Positions 25,091 to 33,145 of a stretch of 48,995 nucleotides of DNA are shown one piece after another. Position numbers and translations under genes: made by a program. Each line of letters opens with the position of its first letter. Within the stretch, counting starts at the first letter, position 1. The notes below the pieces were generated by a model. The model did not search any database and had not been told where the DNA came from. It was given only the letters and a program-made list of their open reading frames with translations. Origin of the DNA: Candidatus Nitrosopelagicus sp. (GTDB taxonomy: Archaea; Thermoproteota; Nitrososphaeria; Nitrososphaerales; Nitrosopumilaceae); NCBI GenBank assembly GCA_028345965.1, contig JAOMEP010000008.1, forward strand, positions 1 to 48,995, read 5' to 3'.

Positions 25091-26449
25091 TTAAACAACC
25101 TTAAACATTATTTTTGAACGAGCTGATTCCTCTTTGTGGACTACCATTGGTTTAGGATAATTTATTGATTCATCCAATGGTTTAGTTTCAATTTCATGAA
25201 TCTCTTTTGTGGAAACATCAATTAATTCTGGAACCCATTTTTTTATGTATACACATTCAGGATCAAATCTTTTTTGTTGTAGCCATGGATTAAAGACTCG
25301 GAAATATGGTTGAGCATCACAACCAGTAGATGCAGACCATTGCCAGCTACCTGCATTAACACATGGATCATAATCAATCAGATATTTTGCAAAATGTCTT
25401 TCGCCAAGTCTCCAATCACATTGAAGATCCTTTGTGAGAAATGATGCAACAATCATTCTACATCGATTATGCATGAAACCCGTTTGTTTTAGTTCACGCA
25501 TACCAGCATCCACTATAGGGAATCCAGTAATCCCATCAGTCCATTTTTCAAACTTCTTTTTATTGTGAGACCATTTTAGATCTTGATATTTTTCTTGAAA
25601 TTCTTTTTTCTGTGAATATGGAAAATGAAACATTAGATGTGAAAAAAAATCTCGCCAGTATAATTCAGATATGAATGAATGATCAGTTCCAAAAAATTTG
25701 GAGGCTGCTTGATAGACTTCTCTTATTGAAACAGTTCCAAAACGATTATGTGTAGAAAGTTGTGATGTAGGTTTTGAAGGAATATTTCTTTGTACATTAT
25801 AATCTGCAATATCATCAAAATTTTCTAAAATTTTAAGACCATTTTTTCTTCCTCCTTTGATTACGGTAGTATCTGGAATTATTTTTTCAAGTTTAGAAAT
25901 TGTGTTATCAGAGTCTTGATTTGAACTGATCAAGTTTTTGTGAGTAAATTTTCGTGGTGATCTCACCTTATACTGAGATGCTGCACGATAAAACGGAGTA
26001 AATACAAGATAAGGTGTATCATCTTGCTTTAATACAGAACCTGCGTCACGTAGTAAAAGATCACCATATGCCTCAAAATCAATATTATTTTTTTCACATA
26101 CGAGTTTGAAATGATTATCACGTAATCTACCATATGGTGAATTATCTCGGTTCATAAAGACAGCATTAATTTTGTCTTGTTTTACAGAGGATGAGATTAG
26201 TGAAGAAATAGAATCTTGTTTGATTAGAATATTACAATTTTTTGCTTGCTCAAACAAATCTTTTAGTGAATCAATCATAAATCTAATACGCATTTTTGCA
26301 AAAACTGGATTATTTTCATTTATCAAACTTTTTTCAAATAAAAAACAAGGTATAACTTCTTCAGAATTTTCACAAGCTTGAATTAAACCAGTGTTATCAT
26401 CTAAACGATAATCACGTCTAAAGACAAAAAGTGACTTTTTGTATTTCAA
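25091..26449 (-). CDS. phrB: Deoxyribodipyrimidine photolyase, class I cryptochrome/photolyase family
   Basis: A 452-residue flavoprotein that repairs cyclobutane pyrimidine dimers with light. The N-terminal antenna domain begins SLFVFRRDYRLDDNTGL. The FAD domain has ISELYWRDFFSHLM, GFPIVDAGMRELKQTGFMHN, the WRLGERHFAKYLIDYDPCVN block and AGSWQWSASTGCDAQPYFRVF. The antenna chromophore is not deducible. The apparent start is TTG at 26449. It stands alone on the minus strand, 38 bp upstream of the exported-protein gene, and is unrelated in sequence group to the Fe-S photolyase at 18655. Confidence 0.96.
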   Translation of the reverse strand: MKYKKSLFVFRRDYRLDDNTGLIQACENSEEVIPCFLFEKSLINENNPVFAKMRIRFMIDSLKDLFEQAKNCNILIKQDSISSLISSSVKQDKINAVFMNRDNSPYGRLRDNHFKLVCEKNNIDFEAYGDLLLRDAGSVLKQDDTPYLVFTPFYRAASQYKVRSPRKFTHKNLISSNQDSDNTISKLEKIIPDTTVIKGGRKNGLKILENFDDIADYNVQRNIPSKPTSQLSTHNRFGTVSIREVYQAASKFFGTDHSFISELYWRDFFSHLMFHFPYSQKKEFQEKYQDLKWSHNKKKFEKWTDGITGFPIVDAGMRELKQTGFMHNRCRMIVASFLTKDLQCDWRLGERHFAKYLIDYDPCVNAGSWQWSASTGCDAQPYFRVFNPWLQQKRFDPECVYIKKWVPELIDVSTKEIHEIETKPLDESINYPKPMVVHKEESARSKIMFKVV

Positions 26450-26490
26450 TAATGATAGTGTGTATTTAGAAATTAAAACCCTTGATATGA

Positions 26491-26904
26491 TTATTTTTTA
26501 GTTTCTTCTTTAGGTGCGTCTTCTGCTGCAGCTTCAGTTTCTGCTGGAGGTGCTTCATCTTTTATTTCTCCATCATATTTGCAATTTACTTGGAATATTT
26601 CGTCAGAAACTGTGTTTCCTCTGACAAGTTTTCTTTTTCTCAATCCTTTTTCAGTATCCTGTAGTCCAACTCCTTTTGATAGTAAAACTCGTTTTCTTGC
26701 CATTCCATGAAGGTCTCCTCTCATTGGAACACCAGACTTGTCACTACCACCGGTAATTTTCAATTTACCGGCTAATCCTACAATTGCAGCATCAGTCTCT
26801 GCACCAACTATTAGACCCATGAGTGGATTTGCATCTCCTTCTTTGAGTTCTTTGGTGATAGATTTGCCTTTAACATCTGAAATTGTCAGTTTGAAATTAG
26901 CCAT
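26491..26904 (-). CDS. rps6e: 30S ribosomal protein S6e
   Basis: 137 residues from the ATG at 26904 (ANFKLTISDVKGKSITKEL). The longer frame to 26997 is rejected because S6e begins with this strand. Conserved features are the GxxIGAExD-like block (GLIVGAETDAAIVGL), ITGGSDKSGVPMRGDLHGMA and RKRKLVRGNTVSDEIFQVN. The core is followed by an acidic Ala/Glu-rich tail of about 25 residues (PPAETEAAAEDAPKEETKK), longer than in many archaea. Its start is separated by 91 bp from a divergent zinc-ribbon gene. Confidence 0.96.
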   Translation of the reverse strand: MANFKLTISDVKGKSITKELKEGDANPLMGLIVGAETDAAIVGLAGKLKITGGSDKSGVPMRGDLHGMARKRVLLSKGVGLQDTEKGLRKRKLVRGNTVSDEIFQVNCKYDGEIKDEAPPAETEAAAEDAPKEETKK

Positions 26905-26995
26905 TGCGATCTCAAAAATTTGTGAACTACTAATTAACCTTTGGACAATTTTAATTTGCAAAAAATCTTTAATTCGATTTTCTTGTACACCAACC

Positions 26996-27118
26996 ATGAA
27001 AGAAAAAGTCGAGTGTCCAAGATGTAATGAAATAATGCTCGACGTACAGGCATGTCATCTTATCTGTCCTAGATGTGGATCGCATATGGATTGTTCAGAT
27101 AAAGGATCAGTTTGGTAA
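26996..27118 (+). CDS. Small zinc-ribbon protein (40 residues)
   Basis: MKEKVECPRCNEIMLDVQAC followed by HLICPRCGSHMDCSDKGSVW. Two CPRC knuckles plus Cys20 and Cys33 form a clear zinc ribbon of rubredoxin/ribosomal type. ATG 26996 follows an AT-rich box about 26 bp away. A much longer upstream frame in phase crosses the S6e gene and is a shadow. The gene abuts the opposite-strand zinc-ribbon gene with no intervening base. The role is unknown; such miniature ribbons often bind RNA or polymerase. Confidence 0.7.
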   Translation: MKEKVECPRCNEIMLDVQACHLICPRCGSHMDCSDKGSVW

Positions 27119-27295
27119 TTAAAAACCAGGTCTATCAGGAATATAATCAGTAGCCATGTTAAGTGCTTGATCTTTCATGATTTCAAGATATTTTTCATAT
27201 GTTGCCTCAAATTTACAATGAGGACAGGTGACTTTTGTAATTTCATCGTTTACTTTAGCGACGTTTTCACATTCAGGACATCTTGCATCAAGCAT
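27119..27295 (-). CDS. Small zinc-ribbon protein (58 residues)
   Basis: MLDARCPECENVAKVNDEIT, then KVTCPHCKFEATYEKYLEI and a helical C-terminus (MKDQALNMATDYIPDRPGF). The two CxxC motifs 15 residues apart give a classic zinc ribbon. The gene runs from the ATG at 27295 to TAA at 27119-27121, directly abutting the stop of the plus-strand zinc-ribbon gene. Its C-terminal helix may be an interaction tail. Function unknown. It is shorter than 60 codons, hence easily missed. Confidence 0.72.
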   Translation of the reverse strand: MLDARCPECENVAKVNDEITKVTCPHCKFEATYEKYLEIMKDQALNMATDYIPDRPGF

Positions 27296-27349
27296 GTCTC
27301 TGATAACAATCCAAAGTATATAATTCTGATCGAGTGATTTGATTGTAAG

Positions 27350-27361
27350 ATTTTATATAAA
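27350..27361 (+). promoter_or_regulatory. TATA box of the 59-residue gene
   Basis: ttttatataaaa, a close match to the archaeal box A, is centred about 26 bp upstream of the ATG at 27381. A GGAG stretch lies between, so the message may be either leaderless or led. Confidence 0.6.
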
Positions 27362-27380
27362 ATAAAGCAGGAGTAGTTTC

Positions 27381-27560
27381 ATGAGTTATAATGAAATTGC
27401 AGAAACTTTTTCGGAATATTCTAAAGTAAAATCAAAAAATTGCCAACATCTAATTGAATTATTTGAGCAAGCAATGATTCAGATGCAAGAAGAAGAAGAA
27501 ATTATACTGGTTCAACATCAGAATAAACCTGTAAAAAAGAAAAAATTAGTTCAGCAATAA
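27381..27560 (+). CDS. Small helical protein with Lys-rich tail (59 residues)
   Basis: Starts MSYNEIAETFSEYSKVKSKN, then CQHLIELFEQAMIQMQEEEE and ends NKPVKKKKLVQQ. Mostly one long amphipathic helix, acidic in the middle (EEEE) and basic at the end. It has a strong TATA box at the leaderless distance and a GGAG upstream, so expression is likely. No family recognised. It ends 6 bp before the convergent C39-like/TPR gene. Confidence 0.65.
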   Translation: MSYNEIAETFSEYSKVKSKNCQHLIELFEQAMIQMQEEEEIILVQHQNKPVKKKKLVQQ

Positions 27561-27566
27561 TTTTAA

Positions 27567-28535
27567 TTACATTTCATTTAATGCACGTTCTATCATTCCA
27601 CGATCTTTTGCGTTTGGTGTGAATTTGATATAATTTTGATAGTCTTCTTTAGCTTGTTCTATTTTATTTTGTTGTTGTCTTACATAACCACGATTTTTGT
27701 ATATAGGACCAAATCTGTTATCATTAATTTTAATTGCATTGGTATAATTTTCTTCAGATTTATCAAACTGCTGATTTTTTAAATAGAAATTTCCAAGACC
27801 TCGGTAAGCCAAATAGCAGTTTTCATTTTTTTCAAGACTTTTTTCATAGTATGAGACACATTCCGGATTATTCTGCTCGTTTAGTACTCCTCCTAAAAGA
27901 CATAATGCTGTAGAATTATCTGGATTAATTTCAATGGCTTTCTCTAATGAGTCAGTTGTTTCCTTTGTTTGTTTTTGTAAACTAAGTTTTTCAGATTCAA
28001 AGCACAGTCTATTTGATTTTGTTTTATTTTGATCAGACTTGAGCGCAGATATGATATCAGTTGGACCTAACAGAACCATTAAACATCCATCTTCAGACCA
28101 GAGTTTTTCAAATCTTTTTTCTGGTATAACACCTACCTGAATTCCTTCTTCAGATGGTTTTTGTTCTGGAACATAATGAAAAATTGTTTTTTCATTATCA
28201 TCATATCCAGAAATTACTGATGCATGTTGTACCACATCATGCAATCCAGGTAAAATTACAATTGGGGGAATTCCCATATCAATTACCTGTTTTAATTCTG
28301 CAATACTAGAATGTAAAATTAAACTAGTAAGTCCATGTCGTTCTGCAAGATTAATACCTTCAATTAAGATACTGCCGTTCATTCCTACATATTTTGATGC
28401 AATTTCGTTTGCTTCTGCGATTGGAAGATCAATATTCCAGTACTTGGCTACTGCGTTTATTGAAAGTGGTAGGCAAATATTATCATCATCAGAAATTGGT
28501 GGTAAAACTAGTTCATGTCCAGAATCTTCACTCAT
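27567..28535 (-). CDS. C39-like cysteine-peptidase domain fused to TPR repeats
   Basis: 322 residues. Residues 12-160 resemble the C39_2/papain-like fold, with nucleophile candidate C21 in DDNICLPLSINAVAKYW, H104 in QHASVISGYDD, and acidic residues after it. The usual D-P pair is replaced by HYVPE. The C-terminal half (about 195-320) has three to four TPR units (EKAIEINPDNSTALCLLGGV, YRGLGNFYLKNQQFDKSEEN, GPIYKNRGYVRQQQNKIEQA). There is no signal peptide, so it is cytosolic. Peptidase activity is likely but the substrate is unknown. It is followed on the same strand by an amidotransferase-like gene 32 bp away. Confidence 0.75.
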   Translation of the reverse strand: MSEDSGHELVLPPISDDDNICLPLSINAVAKYWNIDLPIAEANEIASKYVGMNGSILIEGINLAERHGLTSLILHSSIAELKQVIDMGIPPIVILPGLHDVVQHASVISGYDDNEKTIFHYVPEQKPSEEGIQVGVIPEKRFEKLWSEDGCLMVLLGPTDIISALKSDQNKTKSNRLCFESEKLSLQKQTKETTDSLEKAIEINPDNSTALCLLGGVLNEQNNPECVSYYEKSLEKNENCYLAYRGLGNFYLKNQQFDKSEENYTNAIKINDNRFGPIYKNRGYVRQQQNKIEQAKEDYQNYIKFTPNAKDRGMIERALNEM

Positions 28536-28567
28536 GTTGATTCAATAATTTTATCATATTAATATCA

Positions 28568-29104
28568 TCAAAGTTTTGTAAATTTTGTAATCATTGTTTG
28601 ACCGTCTTCAGTCATCTCTGGATGAAACTGTGTGCCATAAATTGACAGTTCTTTATGTTTTACAATCTCATTTTTACAATTTTCAGACTTTGCTATAGAG
28701 TCTAGTGAGTTACCAAGTTTAGAAATTTCATATGAATGACTTTCAAAGACTGTTTTTTTTCCATCACTCAAATCACTTTCATTTGAAACAATTTCTTGTT
28801 CACCTCTGATAACAGAAGATTTACGAATGGTTCCACCTAGAGCAAGAGCAAGGATTTCAGCACCATAACAGATTCCTAAGAGTTTCTTTTTTTCATTTAC
28901 TGCATGTAAGATAATCTTTGAATTTTTTGCATTCATTTGTGAATCGTTCTGACGCCGACCAGATAAAATAAATGAGTCGTATTTTCTTATTTCATCTAAA
29001 CTAATCTCATCAAATGATTTTTGCTCAAATTTTACATCAGATTTTGAAAGTGTGCTTGAAATATCTTTTGTAAAGACAGAGCCGTTATCTACTAAAAGTA
29101 GCAC
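28568..29104 (-). CDS. Class I glutamine amidotransferase (GuaA/TrpG-like domain)
   Basis: 178 residues. The complete glutaminase triad is visible: nucleophile C79 in LLGICYGAEILAL, with H161 and E163 in GTQFHPEMTEDG. The chain covers only the amidotransferase domain, as in the small subunit of GMP synthetase. The second half of GuaA is not adjacent, so the acceptor enzyme is unknown. It may be the GuaA small subunit or a stand-alone gamma-glutamyl hydrolase-type protein. GTG start at 29104. The UPF0182 gene begins upstream on the same strand and the 2-bp spacing suggests one transcript. Confidence 0.85.
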   Translation of the reverse strand: MLLLVDNGSVFTKDISSTLSKSDVKFEQKSFDEISLDEIRKYDSFILSGRRQNDSQMNAKNSKIILHAVNEKKKLLGICYGAEILALALGGTIRKSSVIRGEQEIVSNESDLSDGKKTVFESHSYEISKLGNSLDSIAKSENCKNEIVKHKELSIYGTQFHPEMTEDGQTMITKFTKL

Positions 29105-29106
29105 GG

Positions 29107-31959
29107 TTAGTCTTTTCCAATCTGAATCTTGATGTAGTGAATTTCAGCAATTCCGTCTACAGTGTTAATTACTCCAAAGTATAGAGAAGTATCTTCTTCC
29201 CACATCAATACTCTAGATGTTCCTATAGCGTATTTGCTCATGAACTCATTAATCATTTCCTCAGTTGCGGCTTTATCAGATTCATTAAAGAATACAATTT
29301 CACCTTCTTCAAATGATAATGGAATTTGAATTGCAGTTGGCTTTGTAATTGTTAAACCACTATTGCTTATCATTTCCATGATTTTTTCGAATCTTTCATC
29401 TTTGTCTAATTGTATTATAGTTTCACCAGTTTTACTAGTAGAGACAACGCCAGATAGCTTTTGTAGGTATGCTTCAAATGCGTCTTCTTGTGTATCACCT
29501 AAACCAACATAATACTCTCCTGTAAATCCAGCACCTACTGCAGCGATAGTACCTAATTGTGCTACAGAACCACCAGCTCCTGCAGTGTATACCGGAATAA
29601 AGTAAGTATCTTGATCTCCTACACGATACAAAATATTATCACCAATTCTTGGGTTTCTCAACAAGGTTTTGAGTTGTGCAAAGTCAGGATCACGGTCAAG
29701 TGCTTCTCTTACTGAAGTTGGTCCCAAAAGTTTTGTTTCAGAATCTAATGGAACTTCATAGAAGGTCATCTTACCAAGTTTATCCATATCATTTTCTACA
29801 ATCATGTATCCTGCCAAGTTACGTCCTTGTGAACCACGAAGTTCTAAGGATAAGAGTCCGATGAATTCAGTTTCTTCAAATCCAGGTGGTTTTGCTTGAA
29901 TGTAATATGTATCAAGTCCTCTAGGAATTTCATAAAACTCGTTTGCTTGAATGAATGTTTCAACATCAGTTACATGGTAAATGTTGTACATTTCTGTTTT
30001 CCAGTTGAATAATTCCTCTGGATAACGAATTTGTTCTTCTAGCCATGCAGGTGTATCAATTATTTGATCATCATATTGTGCCATCAGCATGTTTGAGAAA
30101 AAGTCATCACCATTTTTTATCAGATCAATGTTACCGTTGTATGTATCAACAAGTGCAAATCCTGCTAATCTAAGATATGGATTTCCAGCAGAATATGGAA
30201 CATCACGTGTATCAAATCCAACAATTAATGGAACAAGCCAATATGTGTTAGTACCATCAGTTACAGGATAGGAATCTAGTTCTTTTCCAAACATGTTATA
30301 CAAGAAATAAGGATAAAGTGTTTGCATTCTATCGTTGACATCTTTGTATCTCATAATGTGAAGTGATTCACCAGGGTAAGATAGGATAAAGTTTGGTTCG
30401 AAGATCCATGAGAGTGGTGGTGGTACGTCAACTCCTCCCATTCCATCATATTTTGCACCATTGAGCTCTGCACTTGTTTCACGATTTACGGGGTAACCAG
30501 ACCAGGTTTCATCTAACAATCCACCTTCACCATAGTAAATTGATCTTTGTTGGAATAATTCAGAACTATCAACAATTTTTCCTTCTGTTGCTTCTAGTGT
30601 AAGAAATCCATCAGGCACGTGTGTGTATACCAAATGCTCGTTATACCATTGATTTTCAAGGCTTACAGATGAAGGAAGTATTGGTTTCATTGATGCAGTC
30701 CAGTAAAGTTTATCGTCAAATCTCAAAATATCATTATCTTCAAAGTCTACATAAGGAATAAGACCAATCTCTGGTTTTAATTTTGCAAATGCAGCGTTCC
30801 AGTCCCATACACGAATCTTACTTAGTACATCTTCATTAGCGTCAATGTAAGAATCAATTACGTTTGGATTAACAGATGTAATTTGTACTTCGTGGGTATT
30901 TTCATTAATCAAATCAAGTTCTGCAAGATGACGATTAACACCAATTTGTTGTGCAGTGTATGGTCCAAGATATTCAATCTTTTTTGCATCTGCAACACTG
31001 TTGTTTACACCCATTGCAATTCCTACGATGAGAGCAATGGCAATGATTGCTGCAACACGAATGTATACATCACGTTTGAACATGTGTGTTAAAACACGTG
31101 CACGCATTCTATCAAAGATTGAAAATGCAATTAATGCAAATCCTACAACAAAAGTTCCACCTATTGCATATCTAGTGTTATAATCAATAGTATCTGTAAA
31201 GAACATGTTAAAGGCAGCCCAGATTATTCCTATTCCAATTACAGCCTCAATTGTGGCCATGTAGTTAAGATATCTTGGTTTTCCTTCTTTCGTATCATGT
31301 AGGTAGAGTGTAACAACTTTGATTATGTAATGAATTCCTACAAAGAGGATTAGACGAAGTCCAATCGCTCCAATGATTGGTGGAATTATAATTAGAAGTG
31401 AAGGAATCATCGGTGTTACGTTATCCATTGCAAACATTGGATCATTTGGTGGAGTTACAAATGGAAGCGAGAATAGTGTTGTAATATTTTCAACGCCTAA
31501 ATCATTTCCTTCTACCATGTAGAGTAAACCAAATCCAAACATGAGATTTGCAAAGAATGCACCAAAGAGAAGAATTTTTGTGATTTGCCATATTGCAAAT
31601 TGTACGCCAGATAATTTGAATTCAGAAAAGTTTGGTACAGTTTGTTGAACTTGATCTTGTGGACCACGGTTCATCATGTTGATTACGCTAGTTATAGCAA
31701 ACCAGAAAATTGATGATCTGCCAACTACGTTAACTCGAAGTAATGCTATACTTGCAAGAGTGACTCCACCTATCAATGCAAACATTAGTGGTTTTGTAAA
31801 TACATCAGCAAATTCTGTCACATTCATTGACAAAACTACGGCTTGATTTCCAGCCAATGCAAAAATTATAATTCCGATTAATGCAATAATACCAATTTTG
31901 ATAAATTTGCCAGCATCTGGTGGTGGTTGACTACTGTCTTCATTTTTGGCGCTGTACAA
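29107..31959 (-). CDS. UPF0182 family large membrane protein
   Basis: A 950-residue protein. The N-terminal 320 residues contain about seven or eight membrane segments (roughly 20-40, 58-75, 122-147, 185-220, 235-255, 265-282, 300-317). The C-terminal 600 residues are extracytoplasmic. The UPF0182 core is recognisable: SKIRVWDWNAAFAKLKPEIG, VDFEDNDILRFDDKLYWTAS, NEHLVYTHVPDGFLTLEA and YYGEGG. The function of the family is not established. It is common in cyanobacteria and actinobacteria and present in some archaea. The apparent start is TTG at 31959. Confidence 0.88.
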   Translation of the reverse strand: MYSAKNEDSSQPPPDAGKFIKIGIIALIGIIIFALAGNQAVVLSMNVTEFADVFTKPLMFALIGGVTLASIALLRVNVVGRSSIFWFAITSVINMMNRGPQDQVQQTVPNFSEFKLSGVQFAIWQITKILLFGAFFANLMFGFGLLYMVEGNDLGVENITTLFSLPFVTPPNDPMFAMDNVTPMIPSLLIIIPPIIGAIGLRLILFVGIHYIIKVVTLYLHDTKEGKPRYLNYMATIEAVIGIGIIWAAFNMFFTDTIDYNTRYAIGGTFVVGFALIAFSIFDRMRARVLTHMFKRDVYIRVAAIIAIALIVGIAMGVNNSVADAKKIEYLGPYTAQQIGVNRHLAELDLINENTHEVQITSVNPNVIDSYIDANEDVLSKIRVWDWNAAFAKLKPEIGLIPYVDFEDNDILRFDDKLYWTASMKPILPSSVSLENQWYNEHLVYTHVPDGFLTLEATEGKIVDSSELFQQRSIYYGEGGLLDETWSGYPVNRETSAELNGAKYDGMGGVDVPPPLSWIFEPNFILSYPGESLHIMRYKDVNDRMQTLYPYFLYNMFGKELDSYPVTDGTNTYWLVPLIVGFDTRDVPYSAGNPYLRLAGFALVDTYNGNIDLIKNGDDFFSNMLMAQYDDQIIDTPAWLEEQIRYPEELFNWKTEMYNIYHVTDVETFIQANEFYEIPRGLDTYYIQAKPPGFEETEFIGLLSLELRGSQGRNLAGYMIVENDMDKLGKMTFYEVPLDSETKLLGPTSVREALDRDPDFAQLKTLLRNPRIGDNILYRVGDQDTYFIPVYTAGAGGSVAQLGTIAAVGAGFTGEYYVGLGDTQEDAFEAYLQKLSGVVSTSKTGETIIQLDKDERFEKIMEMISNSGLTITKPTAIQIPLSFEEGEIVFFNESDKAATEEMINEFMSKYAIGTSRVLMWEEDTSLYFGVINTVDGIAEIHYIKIQIGKD

Positions 31960-32023
31960 GTTGAATAAACTCGATTTTCATTAAATTAATACCTTATTGG
32001 TAGAATTACAAAAAAATCTTAGA

Positions 32024-33145
32024 TTACACGCATGATGCTACGCCTTTACACATCATATAGACTGCTGCAAACTTTGGTACAGATACTTGTTCATTGTTAA
32101 ATGGTCCAAATTTTTTCTTCTTTAATGAAAACTCGATCGGACAATTTGCTGCAACTTCGATTTCTTCATCATCAATAAAGCATGCATCAGTATATGGATC
32201 AAATTTTTTCAGATCCTCTACGAAAATTTTCGTAAGACCACTCTTACTGTTAATGGAGCCAGGTAATCTAAAAATTCTGTGAATATCTTGTGTGACATTT
32301 GGGTCAATTTTTATTCCAATTGAATCTCTAAAATTTTCTAACTTTTTTTGAAATAATGCATAACCACCAGAGAGTATTTCTTGGGAAATTTTTGAGCGGT
32401 TTGATTTTGTTTGAAACAAATGTTTTGCAAGTCTTCCATTCCATCCAACATCATCAAATTTTGGAAGAGATGATTTGTTTGTGTTAAATTTTCTGAATCC
32501 AAATGTTTCAGGAATACCTCCACGAAACATTATGTAATCAGAAAGTTCCGCTCGTTCTCTAGAACCAACACTTTCGTATTCTGATTTATGAACATAGATA
32601 TGAAATCCCTCGTTTCCAGAAAAAAAGATCTTGATATTTTCTTCATTAATTCCTAAATCATCTATGAGAATTTTGTTTAGTTTTAAAACCTCATCTTTTG
32701 TTGATTTTATACAGTCATCACATGTTAGTGTGGTAAACGAAAGTTTTGTGGAATTACATTTAGGACATGATTCACCAAGTTCAGAAATTTCATTACATTC
32801 AGAGCATTTGATTAATGTGTTATTTTTGGGGTGTTCTTTTCTTAGATCTTTTGCGTCAATATCAAAAATTAGCTCTGCATTTTGCCAATCTTTTTCAGAC
32901 ATTGGTAAATTTGGGAACATGTATCGTGCATTAGAACAATAAACATCAGAAGGTTTGTTTTGCATTAAAAGTAAGTGCAGTTCTTTATCGGATTTTAATG
33001 AAATATGTCTATTCATTCCTCCGTTAAATTTTTGGTAACCAAATTCTCTTTGATTAGGATCATCAGGTACATGTAAAAGATCAAAATGTTCAAAATAAAA
33101 TTTTTTGAATGTATCTTCTAAAAATGTAACATCTTTTCCATTCAT
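32024..33145 (-). CDS. priS: DNA primase small (catalytic) subunit PriS
   Basis: 373 residues. The archaeo-eukaryotic primase small subunit makes RNA/DNA primers. The catalytic carboxylates are in AELIFDIDAKDL (DxD). The zinc-binding knuckle region is IKCSECNEISELGESCPKC with a further CDDC. The FSGNEGFHIYVH block (SGxxGxHxxV) and the IDPNVTQDIHRIFRLPGSIN block complete the family signature. Its ATG overlaps the PriL stop (ATGA), so both subunits are co-translated. Length is typical. Together with PriL it forms the heterodimeric replicative primase. Confidence 0.97.
   Translation of the reverse strand: MNGKDVTFLEDTFKKFYFEHFDLLHVPDDPNQREFGYQKFNGGMNRHISLKSDKELHLLLMQNKPSDVYCSNARYMFPNLPMSEKDWQNAELIFDIDAKDLRKEHPKNNTLIKCSECNEISELGESCPKCNSTKLSFTTLTCDDCIKSTKDEVLKLNKILIDDLGINEENIKIFFSGNEGFHIYVHKSEYESVGSRERAELSDYIMFRGGIPETFGFRKFNTNKSSLPKFDDVGWNGRLAKHLFQTKSNRSKISQEILSGGYALFQKKLENFRDSIGIKIDPNVTQDIHRIFRLPGSINSKSGLTKIFVEDLKKFDPYTDACFIDDEEIEVAANCPIEFSLKKKKFGPFNNEQVSVPKFAAVYMMCKGVASCV

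Noticed and set aside
26738-26995. Upstream extension of the 40-residue zinc-ribbon gene
   Set aside because: In-frame only because it is antisense to S6e; the translation has no zinc-ribbon character before residue 87.
30391-30410. B-box-like GGTTCGAAGATCC on the plus strand as a tRNA sign
   Set aside because: Inside the UPF0182 coding sequence with no A box or cloverleaf around it.
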